Positions 1-8,838 are shown, counted from the first letter of the stretch. The stretch: DNA of 64,000 nt from Desulfopila aestuarii DSM 18488 (GCF_900143695.1 NZ_FRFE01000008.1:62001-126000), one strand, 5' to 3'. Notes: generated by a model from the sequence alone, not told the origin. Numbers and translations are program-made.

Positions 1-1257
1 GACGAACTGGATAATGCCTCCGCCGCGATTAACCTCATGCATGAAAACCTGCAAAACGAGGTTCGAAAGATCACCGAAGCCGAAGCAGAACGGGTGCAAT
101 TGCAGGAACAGCTCGTCCAGGCCCAGAAAATGGAGTCCGTAGGCCGATTAGCCGGCGGTGTAGCCCACGATTTCAATAATATGCTGGGCGTCATCCTTGG
201 TTACCTTGAACTGGCCAAGGATGATATTGAATCGCCCCAACTCCTCCATACTGATCTGATGGAGATTGAAAAGGCAGCCATGCGTTCTGCCAATCTCACC
301 CGGCAACTACTGGCCTTTGCCCGCAATCAACCCATTGCTCCCCAGACACTCAATCTCAACGAGGTGGTATCCGGCATGCTGAAAATGCTGAAGCGCCTTA
401 TCGGTGAAGATATCAACCTTGTCTGGAAGCCTGCCGAAGAGCTCTGGCCAATTTATATGGATCAGTCGCAAATCGATCAAATCCTCGCCAACCTCTGCAT
501 AAATGCCCGAGATGCCATCGATGGAACAGGCCAACTGCTGATTGCAACCGAACGCGTTACTATCGACGAAAACTACTGCCAGAACAACCGGGAAGCAATC
601 CCCGGTGAGTATGCCCAATTGATTATCAGCGATACTGGCTGCGGCATGGACAGAGAAACGCTGGATCATCTCTTTGAACCCTTCTTCACCACGAAGTCGG
701 TCGGTGAGGGAACCGGCCTCGGTATGGCCACCGTTTATGGCATCGTCAAACAGAACAATGGTTTTATCAACGTTTACAGTGAGCAAGGACAAGGTACCAC
801 TGTGAAAATATATCTACCGCGCTACTGCGGAAATGATGAACCGGTTATGAAGGAGAACCTTTCATCCCCAGATTTGCAGGGAGATGAGACTATTCTGCTG
901 ATTGAAGACGATCCCAGGGTTCTGGAAATGGCCAAAACTATGCTTGAACGGCTGGGTTACAGTGTCCTGACCGCTGCTTTGCCGAACGAAGCGATCGAGC
1001 TGGTCAGAAAGCATACTGGAAATATCAATCTGATCATATCCGATGTTATTATGCCGGACATGAACGGACAAGAACTTTTCACGCACCTTCTGACGTTTGA
1101 TCCGGAATTAAAAGTACTTTTCACTTCCGGATACACTGCAAACATCATCGCCCATCATGGGGTACTTGATGCTGATGTCAAGTTCATCGAGAAACCTTAT
1201 ACCAGAACCACTCTGGGGAAAAAGGTCAGGGAGATACTGGATCAGGATAAAGGATGA
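1..1257 (+). CDS. Hybrid sensor histidine kinase, C-terminal part (5' cut by window edge)
   Basis: The frame is open from base 1, so the start and any upstream sensor domains lie outside the window. A short coiled stretch leads into a HisKA H-box (GGVAHDFNN, phospho-acceptor His codon at 166-168). An HATPase_c domain follows, with N-box LCINARDAI, G1 DTGCGMD, the FEPFFTTK loop and G2 GEGTGLG. A C-terminal receiver domain has an acidic pocket (IEDD), a phospho-acceptor Asp in SDVIMP (codon 1042-1044) and the conserved Lys in KPYT. This is the usual layout of a PAS-type hybrid kinase. It probably autophosphorylates and passes phosphate to its own receiver. No DNA-binding partner is visible. A sigma-54-type promoter lies about 410 bases downstream, so control of the next operon is possible but unproven. 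The kinase and receiver regions closely resemble those of the kinase at the other end of the window. Confidence 0.93.
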   Translation, partial: DELDNASAAINLMHENLQNEVRKITEAEAERVQLQEQLVQAQKMESVGRLAGGVAHDFNNMLGVILGYLELAKDDIESPQLLHTDLMEIEKAAMRSANLTRQLLAFARNQPIAPQTLNLNEVVSGMLKMLKRLIGEDINLVWKPAEELWPIYMDQSQIDQILANLCINARDAIDGTGQLLIATERVTIDENYCQNNREAIPGEYAQLIISDTGCGMDRETLDHLFEPFFTTKSVGEGTGLGMATVYGIVKQNNGFINVYSEQGQGTTVKIYLPRYCGNDEPVMKENLSSPDLQGDETILLIEDDPRVLEMAKTMLERLGYSVLTAALPNEAIELVRKHTGNINLIISDVIMPDMNGQELFTHLLTFDPELKVLFTSGYTANIIAHHGVLDADVKFIEKPYTRTTLGKKVREILDQDKG

Positions 1258-1853
1258 ATTGTCCATCCCACACCAGCTGCCGGCAGATATCCCGAACCTT
1301 GGCCGTTTCGTTTATAACACTTCGGCTTCAGATCCTGCCTCTCTTGAAGGATCGCCACAACATGCTGCAACATAGCTGCTGCAGTGCAACCATTCTATTG
1401 CGGCCACATTAACAGCAGGCTCTGGATTCATAGCCAGAGGTCGTCAGGATAGTGGCGCATCGAAAATGTTGCACATTCCCCCTTCCGTATTTTGTGTATC
1501 CTCATTATTTCAGAGCCACTGATGCTGCCAGGGCCAACGTCAGCACATTCCATCACCACCAATTACGCATACCAACGCATTGTTTTTCTACGAAATAGCG
1601 TAGCCAATTGCTCAAATCCCTACAAAGAAAAATGTGCGAAGAAATATGAACGAAAGGCGTATTCATCTTTGGCACAGAGTTTGCTTTTATGTCCTCACAA
1701 ACTATAGAATACACTTTAAAGAGCAGTAATGCGCCTTGAACGTGTCAACAAAATCTACGTTAAGAGGAGGGCATTGCAGGAAAATACGATCAATTGAGAA
1801 GTTCGAGTGTCACGCTCATAAAGAAATATTATCCTTAACCTCTGGAGGCTGTT
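1258..1853. other. Long intergenic region before the TauE operon
   Basis: About 600 bases hold no convincing ORF. Seen here are an inverted repeat CTCTGG/CCAGAG at 1420-1439 without a T-run, a second repeat CTACG/CGTAG at 1588-1603, and a sigma-54-type promoter at 1669-1685. The repeat at 1588-1603 lies about 70 bases upstream of the -24 element. An enhancer-binding protein could sit there, but this is only suggestive. The leader between the predicted transcript start and the GTG at 1854 is about 160 bases long. Confidence 0.5.
1669..1685 (+). promoter_or_regulatory. Sigma-54 (RpoN) type -24/-12 promoter
   Basis: The sequence TTGGCACAGAGTTTGCT matches the RpoN consensus TGGCAC-N5-TTGC. The invariant GG (1671-1672) and GC (1683-1684) are separated by exactly 10 bases. 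It points towards the TauE gene at 1854 and predicts a transcript start near 1696. RpoN promoters need an enhancer-binding activator, and none is encoded nearby. Confidence 0.75.
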
Positions 1854-3005
1854 GTGAAAAAAAACCATCGTTTATTCCTCTTTGCGGCGTGCATGACGCT
1901 CGCCGTCAGTATGTGGCTGGAACCCGCCTGGGCCGGAAAACTGCAGGATGCTATCGCGTCTGCTCCACAAGGCACTGAGCCAGGTCAGATAGACCCGTCC
2001 AAACCTGCTGGATTTCTCGGTATCCCCGGCGCTCCCCAGGTCAACATGATCCTGGCTTTCTGCTGGGCAGTGTGGGTTGGCTGGATTTTCAGTACAGTTG
2101 GCGCCTTTGGCGGTGTTATGGCAGGCGTTGGCCATATGAGCATCTTCGGTCTTGGCGGCTATGCCAAATCCTTTAAAGAGACCACCCCGGCACTGAACAA
2201 GGCTGTTACCGACTCTATCCGTGGTTCCAACCAGTATCTTGTTGGCTTATCCGCCCTCATTTCCTCGTTCAACTATTACCGGATGGGACGCCTCGTGGTG
2301 CCCCTGGCTGTCTCCCTTGGTGTTGGCTCCATTCTCGGTGCCTGGGGCTCCGTTACCCTCAGTGCCGGCAAGATCTCCTTTTCCCAGTACCAGGGATATT
2401 TCGGTCTGTTTGTTCTTGCTCTTGGCATCTATCTGTTTTACGAGACTTCCGCTGCCGGACAGGCCAGCAAGAAGAAAGCCAAGGCGGCCGCCGCAGCTTT
2501 CGAGGCTTCCGTGAAGAAACAGAAGAGTGGTGAAAAAGTCGACACCGCCGCAATGGGCGTTAAAGTTACCGAGATATCGATCACCTCCATCAAGTTCACC
2601 TTCTATGGTGTTGAATTCAAATTCAACCCCCTGATCCCGTTCCTTGGTGGCATCGTCATTTCTGCTATCGCTGCGTTCCTTGGCGTAGGCGGCGGCTTCC
2701 TGCTTGTTCCGTTTTTGACCAGCGTTGCCGAACTGCCGATGTATCTCGCAGCAGGCACCTCTGCTCTGGCAGTACTGATCAGCATGATTACCAGTATCAT
2801 TACCCTCATTTCCAAAGGTGTGCAGTTTGACTGGGTACTGATCGGTATTGAGCTTGCCGGCATCGCTCTCGGATCTGTTATCGGACCGAGAACCTCAAAA
2901 TACTTCTCCGATATCCTCTTAAAGCGCTTGTTTATCGTCCTGGCGCTCTATGTCGGTATTGATTATGTGTTGCGAGGATTTTTCAACTACCGGATATTTG
3001 GTTAA
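1854..3005 (+). CDS. TauE/SafE-family membrane anion transporter
   Basis: This 383-residue inner-membrane protein belongs to the TauE/SafE (former DUF81) family, whose members are linked to export of sulfite, sulfoacetate or other organosulfur anions. The start is GTG, placed by the strong Shine-Dalgarno CTGGAGG eight bases upstream. Residues 1-27 form a signal-like segment ending AWAG. Hydrophobic segments follow in two halves, separated by a charged Ala/Lys-rich cytoplasmic linker around residues 200-235. Each half has a glycine-rich family motif (GAFGGVMAGVGH near 70, FLGVGGGFLLVP near 275). The protein is longer than the typical 250-residue TauE because of the N-terminal extension and the linker. 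It is the first gene after the sigma-54 promoter and heads a probable three-gene operon. The substrate cannot be told from the sequence. Confidence 0.85.
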   Translation: MKKNHRLFLFAACMTLAVSMWLEPAWAGKLQDAIASAPQGTEPGQIDPSKPAGFLGIPGAPQVNMILAFCWAVWVGWIFSTVGAFGGVMAGVGHMSIFGLGGYAKSFKETTPALNKAVTDSIRGSNQYLVGLSALISSFNYYRMGRLVVPLAVSLGVGSILGAWGSVTLSAGKISFSQYQGYFGLFVLALGIYLFYETSAAGQASKKKAKAAAAAFEASVKKQKSGEKVDTAAMGVKVTEISITSIKFTFYGVEFKFNPLIPFLGGIVISAIAAFLGVGGGFLLVPFLTSVAELPMYLAAGTSALAVLISMITSIITLISKGVQFDWVLIGIELAGIALGSVIGPRTSKYFSDILLKRLFIVLALYVGIDYVLRGFFNYRIFG

Positions 3006-3024
3006 TTTTACATTGGCCTCGTGC

Positions 3025-3055
3025 CCCGGATGGCTCCGGGCCTTGCGCCCGGAGC
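3025..3055 (+). promoter_or_regulatory. Alternative hairpins covering the ribosome site of the next gene
   Basis: A perfect 9-bp stem, GCTCCGGGC (3033-3041) with GCCCGGAGC (3047-3055), encloses the Shine-Dalgarno GGAG (3051-3054) of the gene starting at 3062. The left arm can instead pair upstream, CCCGGA (3025-3030) with TCCGGG (3035-3040), which would free the ribosome site. The two pairings exclude each other. This could be a translational switch, or a simple expression-lowering hairpin in the operon. Confidence 0.5.
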
Positions 3056-3061
3056 TTCGAT

Positions 3062-3619
3062 ATGAACACCATAACCTCTGCTCTTCTTCTCCTTGATCCC
3101 TGGCTGATAGCACCCTTCAGATGGTTGCCTTCAGCATCGGCGGGATACCTTCTCGGCACGGTTATCCTTGCACTCTACTGTATTCTTCTCGGTGACCTGT
3201 CAGCCAGTCTGGTGACCTTCATCAACAAGAAATACATTCGAAAAATGCAGGCCAAGATGGATCACAACCATGAGCTATCCGAAACCGCACTGAAGCTCGG
3301 CGACAAAGAAAGCTTTAAGGCGGTCAACAAGCAGGGCCTCGATGCCTTCGGCCACTCATTCTCGTTAGGCGCCGCCATTTTTTGCGTCTCGATCTGGCCC
3401 ATGCCCTTTGCCCTGGCCTGGTTGAGTCTGCGTTTTGTCGATGCACCGCTGGAACTGCCCTTTCATCTGCCCTTTCTTGGCAATACGGTTGAGTATTTTC
3501 CGTCTTTTCTGCTCGTCTATATTGCTACCCGAATGCTCTATTCAGCAATAATGGGCCGCATGACCTGGTATAGAACAACCAAGGCCCGGCTGGTGGGGCA
3601 ACAACTTCAACAGTCCTGA
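3062..3619 (+). CDS. Small membrane protein of unknown function, TauE operon
   Basis: I do not recognise this 185-residue protein with confidence. It has a hydrophobic N-terminal half (about residues 25-55), then a soluble charged segment that begins INKKYIRKMQAKMDHNHEL and resembles a short helical hairpin. At least two more membrane segments follow, around residues 100-125 and 145-170. A helix, a charged coiled stretch with a GDKE sequence, and further helices faintly recall DUF106/EMC3-like membrane proteins. That is a shape resemblance only. ATG follows a Shine-Dalgarno GGAG that lies inside a stable hairpin. The stop codon overlaps the start of the next gene (TGATG), so translation of the two is probably coupled. 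Its place between the transporter and the PEP-synthase-like protein suggests a shared function. Confidence 0.7.
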   Translation: MNTITSALLLLDPWLIAPFRWLPSASAGYLLGTVILALYCILLGDLSASLVTFINKKYIRKMQAKMDHNHELSETALKLGDKESFKAVNKQGLDAFGHSFSLGAAIFCVSIWPMPFALAWLSLRFVDAPLELPFHLPFLGNTVEYFPSFLLVYIATRMLYSAIMGRMTWYRTTKARLVGQQLQQS

Positions 3620-6069
3620 TGAACACCGCCAAGGGGTATAATGATATCCGGAGACGCTGGCGACACTGGCTCAAGAGCGTATTTGCCCCAGGCGAACAGT
3701 TGCGTGAGAGATATCAGTCCTTTAGAACCATCCTGCAACTTGATGGTCAGGCCCTTGACCTCCTGGCCGACCTTGAATCCCATATCTCCGGTCATAACCC
3801 TGCTGATTCGTTGCTGATCAGTAAGCTCTCGGAACAAATAATCGACATCGTCGGTTCCATGGCAGCCCATCTCTCTGCCATGAATCCTCTATATGCGAAG
3901 CTGCCTGACAGCCACACCCTGCTGGCAGCACAGATACGGGAACTGCTGATGCCATCGGGTGTCAGTGCCAATCCACCCTATGTACTGCCACTTCAGCAGG
4001 CAGCCAGCCACCCCGAACTTGCAGGCGGAAAAGCGGCGAATCTTTCAGCCGCAGGACGCTCAGGCATCATCATACCGCGCGGCTTTGTCATTACCGCAAA
4101 CAGTTTTCACCATGTTATTTCCGAAAATCATCTGCAAGACGAGCTTATCCAACGCTTCGAGCAACTCCATGCTGACGACCACCAGACGATCATTCGTATC
4201 GCCGGCGAATTGCAAGAGCTGATCCTTGCCTGTAAGATTCCTGCAGATATCGTTAAAGAGATAGATCTCGCTCTTCAAGGGCTGGGACCAGTCACCTTGC
4301 TAGCTGTTCGCTCCAGTGCCCTGGCCGAAGACGGTAGCGTGTCGTTCGCCGGCCAATATGCCAGTGAACTTGAAGTGCTTCCTGAGGACGTTGTCGCGGC
4401 CTATAAACAAGTGATCGCCGGAAAATATTGTCCACGGGCAATGAGCTACCGCATCCGTCACGGCCTAAGCGACAGTGACACCACCATGGCGGCCCTGGTA
4501 GTTCCCATGATTTCGCCACGAGCATCGGGAGTCATGTACACCCTCGACCCGGCAACTCAGGCAAGCGAGGAACGGCTGGGGATATACGCAGTGGAGGGGC
4601 TGGCAGAGGGACTGGTTGACGGCTCCCGTACCCCGGAAAAATATCATCTTATCCGCAATAACCAGAGGGCACCATTCACTTCAGGCAATACCCTGTTAAC
4701 CGCAGCCGAACTTGAGCAGCTCAGACTATGGGGTTTGCAACTGGAATACTTTTTCGGCTGCCCGCAGGATATCGAATGGGCGCTCGACGAGAGCGGCTTG
4801 ACGGTTCTCCAGAGTCGCCCCCTCCTCCAGAAGAAGGATCCGCCACCGGCGATGGTCGCAGAGGTCGACCTCGAAAACCTGCTTTACCGCGATCTCCATT
4901 GCGCCGCACCCGGCATTTCCTGCGGCCCCGTGTTTTTCGCGCCCACAGGTAAAACTTTTCTTGATATCCCTAGAGGTTCAGTGGTCTGCACCCCGACACT
5001 TCGGCCCTCATTATCGCAGTTTCTTGACCGCATGGTCGGCGTCATTGCCGCAAATGGGAGCAGGGCCAGTCATTTTGCCTCAGTGGCCCGCGAAAGGGGC
5101 ATCCCTGTTCTGGTCGGCGACATGGTCGAACTCACAGCGGACCAGATTGTCACCGTTGACGCCGCTTCCGGCAGGATTTTCAATGGCTGTGTCAATGCCA
5201 TGCTACAATCAGGCAAAAAGAGCGTTGACAATGAATTTCCAACAGAAAAATATACAGCGCTTACAGCCCGCACCACCCAGCTAGGTTTGACCGACCCTGA
5301 CGGCGAAACATTTACCCCGGAACATTGTCGTTCGCTTCATGATATTGTCCGCTTCTGTCATGAAAAAAGTGTCCGGGAGATGTTCAGCCTGGTTGGTAAA
5401 AAAGGCAGAGGCTTGGGAGCCGCACGAAAACTCGCGACCGATTTGCCGCTCGTTATGTACGTTCTTGATCTCGATAACAGTAAAACATCTTCACCTGACG
5501 ACACGATTACCCTCGAGGAGCTTTCGAGCCTGCCCATGCGGGCTCTGTGGCAAGGAATGGCAGATCCGAGAATTTACTGGGACACACGCCAGCATCATGT
5601 GGATTGGGAGGGATTTGACCAGGCAAGCGGTGGAATTTTTTCACTCGACTCGCGGCTGCTCGCCAGCTACGCTATTGCCGCTAAAGAATATCTGCATCTG
5701 AATATCCGTTTCGGCTACCATTTTTCCATTGTCGATACGATCTGCGGCGAGCAGGATTCAACCAACTATATCAATTTTCGTTTTAAAGGGGGTGGTGCCG
5801 CGCATCAGCAACGGCTGTTCCGGCTGGAATTCATCGATCAGGTTCTCACCGCCTTCGGTTTTGAAACGTGCTGCCGGGGTGATATGCTCGACGCCAATTT
5901 TTCACGACACGCTCTCCCTGCAACCCGGCAGGCCCTCACCCGCCTGGGTCTGCTACTGGCAGAAACGCGGATGATGGACATGCGCATGACCGGAAGTGAG
6001 CATGCGGCAGAGGAAGCAGAAAGATTCATCGCTTTTGCCAATATGAAATCATCACCCTCCCGTAAGTAG
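3619..6069 (+). CDS. PEP/pyruvate-binding phosphohistidine protein, PEP synthase-like with atypical C-terminus
   Basis: This 816-residue protein is related to PEP synthase, pyruvate phosphate dikinase and rifampicin phosphotransferase. Residues 1-130 form a helical extension. About 130-403 is the ATP-grasp nucleotide-binding domain (GGKAANL near 137, AVRSSALAED near 229, SGVMYTLDP near 303, ending LQSRPL). About 425-525 is the phosphohistidine swivel domain with SRASHFASVARERGIPVLVG and His485 as the likely phosphorylated residue. PEP synthase would then have a PEP/pyruvate-binding TIM barrel. Here residues 540-816 are a different domain with no motif I recognise. ATP-dependent phosphoryl transfer through His485 is thus likely, but pyruvate as acceptor is not supported. 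The acceptor could be a small molecule or protein linked to the upstream transporter. It overlaps the previous gene by one base. 6070-6300 has no convincing gene. Confidence 0.8.
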   Translation: MNTAKGYNDIRRRWRHWLKSVFAPGEQLRERYQSFRTILQLDGQALDLLADLESHISGHNPADSLLISKLSEQIIDIVGSMAAHLSAMNPLYAKLPDSHTLLAAQIRELLMPSGVSANPPYVLPLQQAASHPELAGGKAANLSAAGRSGIIIPRGFVITANSFHHVISENHLQDELIQRFEQLHADDHQTIIRIAGELQELILACKIPADIVKEIDLALQGLGPVTLLAVRSSALAEDGSVSFAGQYASELEVLPEDVVAAYKQVIAGKYCPRAMSYRIRHGLSDSDTTMAALVVPMISPRASGVMYTLDPATQASEERLGIYAVEGLAEGLVDGSRTPEKYHLIRNNQRAPFTSGNTLLTAAELEQLRLWGLQLEYFFGCPQDIEWALDESGLTVLQSRPLLQKKDPPPAMVAEVDLENLLYRDLHCAAPGISCGPVFFAPTGKTFLDIPRGSVVCTPTLRPSLSQFLDRMVGVIAANGSRASHFASVARERGIPVLVGDMVELTADQIVTVDAASGRIFNGCVNAMLQSGKKSVDNEFPTEKYTALTARTTQLGLTDPDGETFTPEHCRSLHDIVRFCHEKSVREMFSLVGKKGRGLGAARKLATDLPLVMYVLDLDNSKTSSPDDTITLEELSSLPMRALWQGMADPRIYWDTRQHHVDWEGFDQASGGIFSLDSRLLASYAIAAKEYLHLNIRFGYHFSIVDTICGEQDSTNYINFRFKGGGAAHQQRLFRLEFIDQVLTAFGFETCCRGDMLDANFSRHALPATRQALTRLGLLLAETRMMDMRMTGSEHAAEEAERFIAFANMKSSPSRK

Positions 6070-6300
6070 ACCGACTCTACCCAAAAAGCAGGCCGGCCAC
6101 CAGAAAGCGACCTCTTTTCCAACCTATTGTGGTCCTCCTGATTATTTCCAGGAATATATGCCTAGCCCGTAAAAACGGCATTTCAAAATGCAATAAAGCG
6201 TCATAGAATAGTTAGATAATGAAACAGAACTGACTGCCGTAAAATGTTATGCTGGATAGCTGCAAAGTATTGCATCGCTTGATACGAGAGGATGATCAAT

Positions 6301-7218
6301 ATGAAAAACAGACGTCAATTCCTGTTGGAGGCTATGGCCTGGTCTGCGGGTCTCGGCCTGCCGGTTCCTTTGTGGGATGCAACCAGCGCGTTCGCCATTG
6401 AGAATACACCCAAACTCGTTGTTGTAACCGGCAAGTCGTACGATATACTGGTCACCAAGGCTCTTGAGACTCTGGGATGGCCGGGAGCATTCATAAAAAA
6501 CGGTGACAAGGTTGTCATCAAACCGAACATCGGCTGGGACAGAAATGTTGCCCAGGGAGCGAACAGCCATCCGATAGTGGTGGTACAACTCGCTAAACTG
6601 GCACTTGATGCTGGTGCCGGTGAAGTGAAGATTTTTGATCACACCTGCAATGAAAAACGCCGCTGCTACGTCAACAGCGGCATACAGGATGGTGTCGCGG
6701 CTATCGGCGACAAGCGGGTGCGCCTTCTGCATATCGATCAGAGAAAGTTTGTGCCGGTTGATATAAAAAACGGTAAATCGTTGTCCCAATGGGAAATCTA
6801 TCGAGATGCCCTGGAGGCCGATGTCTACATCAATGTTCCGGTGGCCAAGCACCATGGGCTCAGTCGCCTTACCCTCGGCCTGAAAAATGCGATGGGGGTG
6901 ATTGGTGGTCGAAGGGGCAGCCTGCACTTCAACCTCGGCCAGAAACTGGCTGATCTCGCAACCGTAATTCGACCGACACTCACCGTGGTCGATGCCACCC
7001 GCCTCCTCATGCGAAACGGTCCGCAGGGTGGGAATGAGGATGATGTCGAGATCCGCGACACCGTGATTGCCTCCACAGATCCGGTAGCGGCAGATGCCTA
7101 CGCCACAACCCTCTTTGGCCTCAAGCCCGAAGAAATAGATTCTACAGTCGCCGCTCACGCCATGGGACTTGGCGAGATGGATCCCGCGAAGATGCGGATT
7201 CAGGAATTCCAGCTCTGA
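6301..7218 (+). CDS. DUF362 protein with Tat signal peptide
   Basis: The chosen ATG lies nine bases after AGAGG. The ATG at 6292 touches that Shine-Dalgarno and is unlikely to be used. The N-terminus MKNRRQFLLEAMAW is a twin-arginine signal (RRQF) followed by a hydrophobic stretch, so a folded, probably cofactor-bearing protein is exported to the periplasm. The rest is a DUF362 domain (VVIKPNIGWD near 75; VPVAKHHGLSRLTLGLKNAMG near 180). DUF362 proteins are often linked to iron-sulfur proteins, and their reaction is not settled. No CxxC cluster motif is seen in this one. Its stop overlaps the start of the polyferredoxin gene (TGATG), so the two are made together and probably form one periplasmic/membrane redox unit. 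Confidence 0.85.
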   Translation: MKNRRQFLLEAMAWSAGLGLPVPLWDATSAFAIENTPKLVVVTGKSYDILVTKALETLGWPGAFIKNGDKVVIKPNIGWDRNVAQGANSHPIVVVQLAKLALDAGAGEVKIFDHTCNEKRRCYVNSGIQDGVAAIGDKRVRLLHIDQRKFVPVDIKNGKSLSQWEIYRDALEADVYINVPVAKHHGLSRLTLGLKNAMGVIGGRRGSLHFNLGQKLADLATVIRPTLTVVDATRLLMRNGPQGGNEDDVEIRDTVIASTDPVAADAYATTLFGLKPEEIDSTVAAHAMGLGEMDPAKMRIQEFQL

Positions 7219-8819
7219 TGACTGCGAAAAATCCGTCCAACAAACGCCCCCTCCAGAACCGACTGCTGTTGCGCAGACTGAGCCAGTTACTGTTTCTTGG
7301 GCTTTTTCTTTTCCTCTTTATCCACACTGATTACAGCGGCGCTGATGATATGGCCTATGCGGTCAACATCCTCTTTCGGCTGGATCCGTTTTTGGCGGCA
7401 ACGGTGATGCTTGCCAGTAAGGTTGTTATTGCCCTTATGGTGCCGGCGATTGCAGTTCTTCTGCTGGCGCTGGTTGTGGGGCGGGCCTTCTGCGGCTGGT
7501 TCTGCCCCATGGGGTCTTTGCTTGATGTTTGCCGGCATGGCGTAAAAAGCGACAGAGCAGGAAAAAACACACTATTTCCCCGTCTTGGGTTATGGCTCTT
7601 TATCGTCACGCTCTTGCTGGCATTTTGCGGTTTTCATGTGGCCGGTTATGTTGACCCGTTTTCCATTTTGGTACGAGGTCTGGCCCAGGCCTTCTACCCG
7701 GCTGCGCATGGCATGACGGAATCGGTGTTCACCTTTACCTATCTTCATGCCCCTGATGCGGTGAACAACATCACCGAACCGATTTACAGCTGGTTGAAGG
7801 AGACAATATTACCGGCTGAACGCAAATATTTTCAACTCGCTTTTTTCTCCTTTGCCATTCTGGGCGGAGTCATGCTCCTTGAGATGGCTCAGAAACGTTT
7901 TTTCTGTCGGAATATCTGCCCATTGGGCGCAATGTTCGGCCTTTTGAGCCGCTATGGCCTCATGCGCAGTCGGGGCGGTGATAAGGAATGCGGGAAATGT
8001 CGTGTCTGTTCATCGCTCTGCCGAATGGGAGCGATCAATGAAAATCGTGACATTGATATGTCGCGCTGCAATCTCTGCCTTGAATGTCAGGTTCGCTGCC
8101 CACGTAGGGTAATCCGCTTTGGCTTTTCACAACCGAAACAAACATCAACAATTCGTGGCCTGTCGCGACGCCAGTTCATAGGGGCAGTCGCTTCAGCGAT
8201 GGTACTGCCTTCCATCAAAGAGGTGCATGGGCTCGACAAGTGGAGCGATCCATTGCTCATCCGTCCTCCCGGTGCTCTGCCGGAAGACGAATTCGTCGGC
8301 AGGTGTGTACGTTGTGCCGAATGTATTCAGGTATGTATCGGCAACGGCCTGCAACCGACATTTCTTGAGGGCGGACTTGATGCGATCTTCACTCCGAAGC
8401 TTGCCGCCCGCACAGGATATTGCGAATTCAACTGCACACTCTGCGGTCAGGTCTGTCCTACCGGGGCAATTCGCCAGCTGACGAGGCAGGAAAAACATCT
8501 GATGAAAATCGGCAACGCCTGGTTTGATCGGGACCTGTGCCTGCCGCACGCCAAGGGGATTCCCTGCATGGTGTGTGAGGAGCATTGCCCGACCCCGGTG
8601 AAGGCTATCCAGTTTCGCGAAGCGACAGTGATAAACAGTGACGGGGCACAAGTGACCGTCAAGCAGCCCTATATCGTTGATGATCTTTGTATCGGTTGCG
8701 GAATCTGTGAATATAAATGCCCCCTACCCGGTCTGCCAGGCATCTTTGTCACCAGCGGCGGGGAACACCGGAATCCTGAACACCAGCTCCCTCGGCCAGA
8801 AGATTTCTACGGAAGCTGA
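7218..8819 (+). CDS. NapH/NapG-like fused membrane polyferredoxin
   Basis: This 533-residue protein joins two units usually separate in nitrate- or methylamine-reduction systems. The first half resembles NapH/MauN: several membrane helices, two CxxxCP motifs (CGWFCPMG near 93, CRNICPLG near 230), then two [4Fe-4S] motifs (CGKCRVCSSLC, CNLCLECQVRCP). In the middle sits LSRRQFIGAVASAMVLPS, which looks like a twin-arginine signal with its own hydrophobic segment. The second half resembles NapG/MauM, with clusters CVRCAECIQVC, CTLCGQVCP, CMVCEEHCP and CIGCGICEYKCP. This suggests a membrane quinol or electron gate joined to a periplasmic ferredoxin array. The upstream DUF362 protein is the natural partner. 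No nap, nos or mau catalytic subunit is nearby, so the electron acceptor is unknown. Confidence 0.85.
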   Translation: MTAKNPSNKRPLQNRLLLRRLSQLLFLGLFLFLFIHTDYSGADDMAYAVNILFRLDPFLAATVMLASKVVIALMVPAIAVLLLALVVGRAFCGWFCPMGSLLDVCRHGVKSDRAGKNTLFPRLGLWLFIVTLLLAFCGFHVAGYVDPFSILVRGLAQAFYPAAHGMTESVFTFTYLHAPDAVNNITEPIYSWLKETILPAERKYFQLAFFSFAILGGVMLLEMAQKRFFCRNICPLGAMFGLLSRYGLMRSRGGDKECGKCRVCSSLCRMGAINENRDIDMSRCNLCLECQVRCPRRVIRFGFSQPKQTSTIRGLSRRQFIGAVASAMVLPSIKEVHGLDKWSDPLLIRPPGALPEDEFVGRCVRCAECIQVCIGNGLQPTFLEGGLDAIFTPKLAARTGYCEFNCTLCGQVCPTGAIRQLTRQEKHLMKIGNAWFDRDLCLPHAKGIPCMVCEEHCPTPVKAIQFREATVINSDGAQVTVKQPYIVDDLCIGCGICEYKCPLPGLPGIFVTSGGEHRNPEHQLPRPEDFYGS

Positions 8820-8838
8820 CAGATTGTTACAAGCTGCC

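Noticed and set aside
6247-7158. 303-codon minus-strand ORF opposite the DUF362 gene
   Set aside because: The plus-strand gene has a Tat signal, domain motifs and coupling to its neighbour. The antisense frame has none of these.
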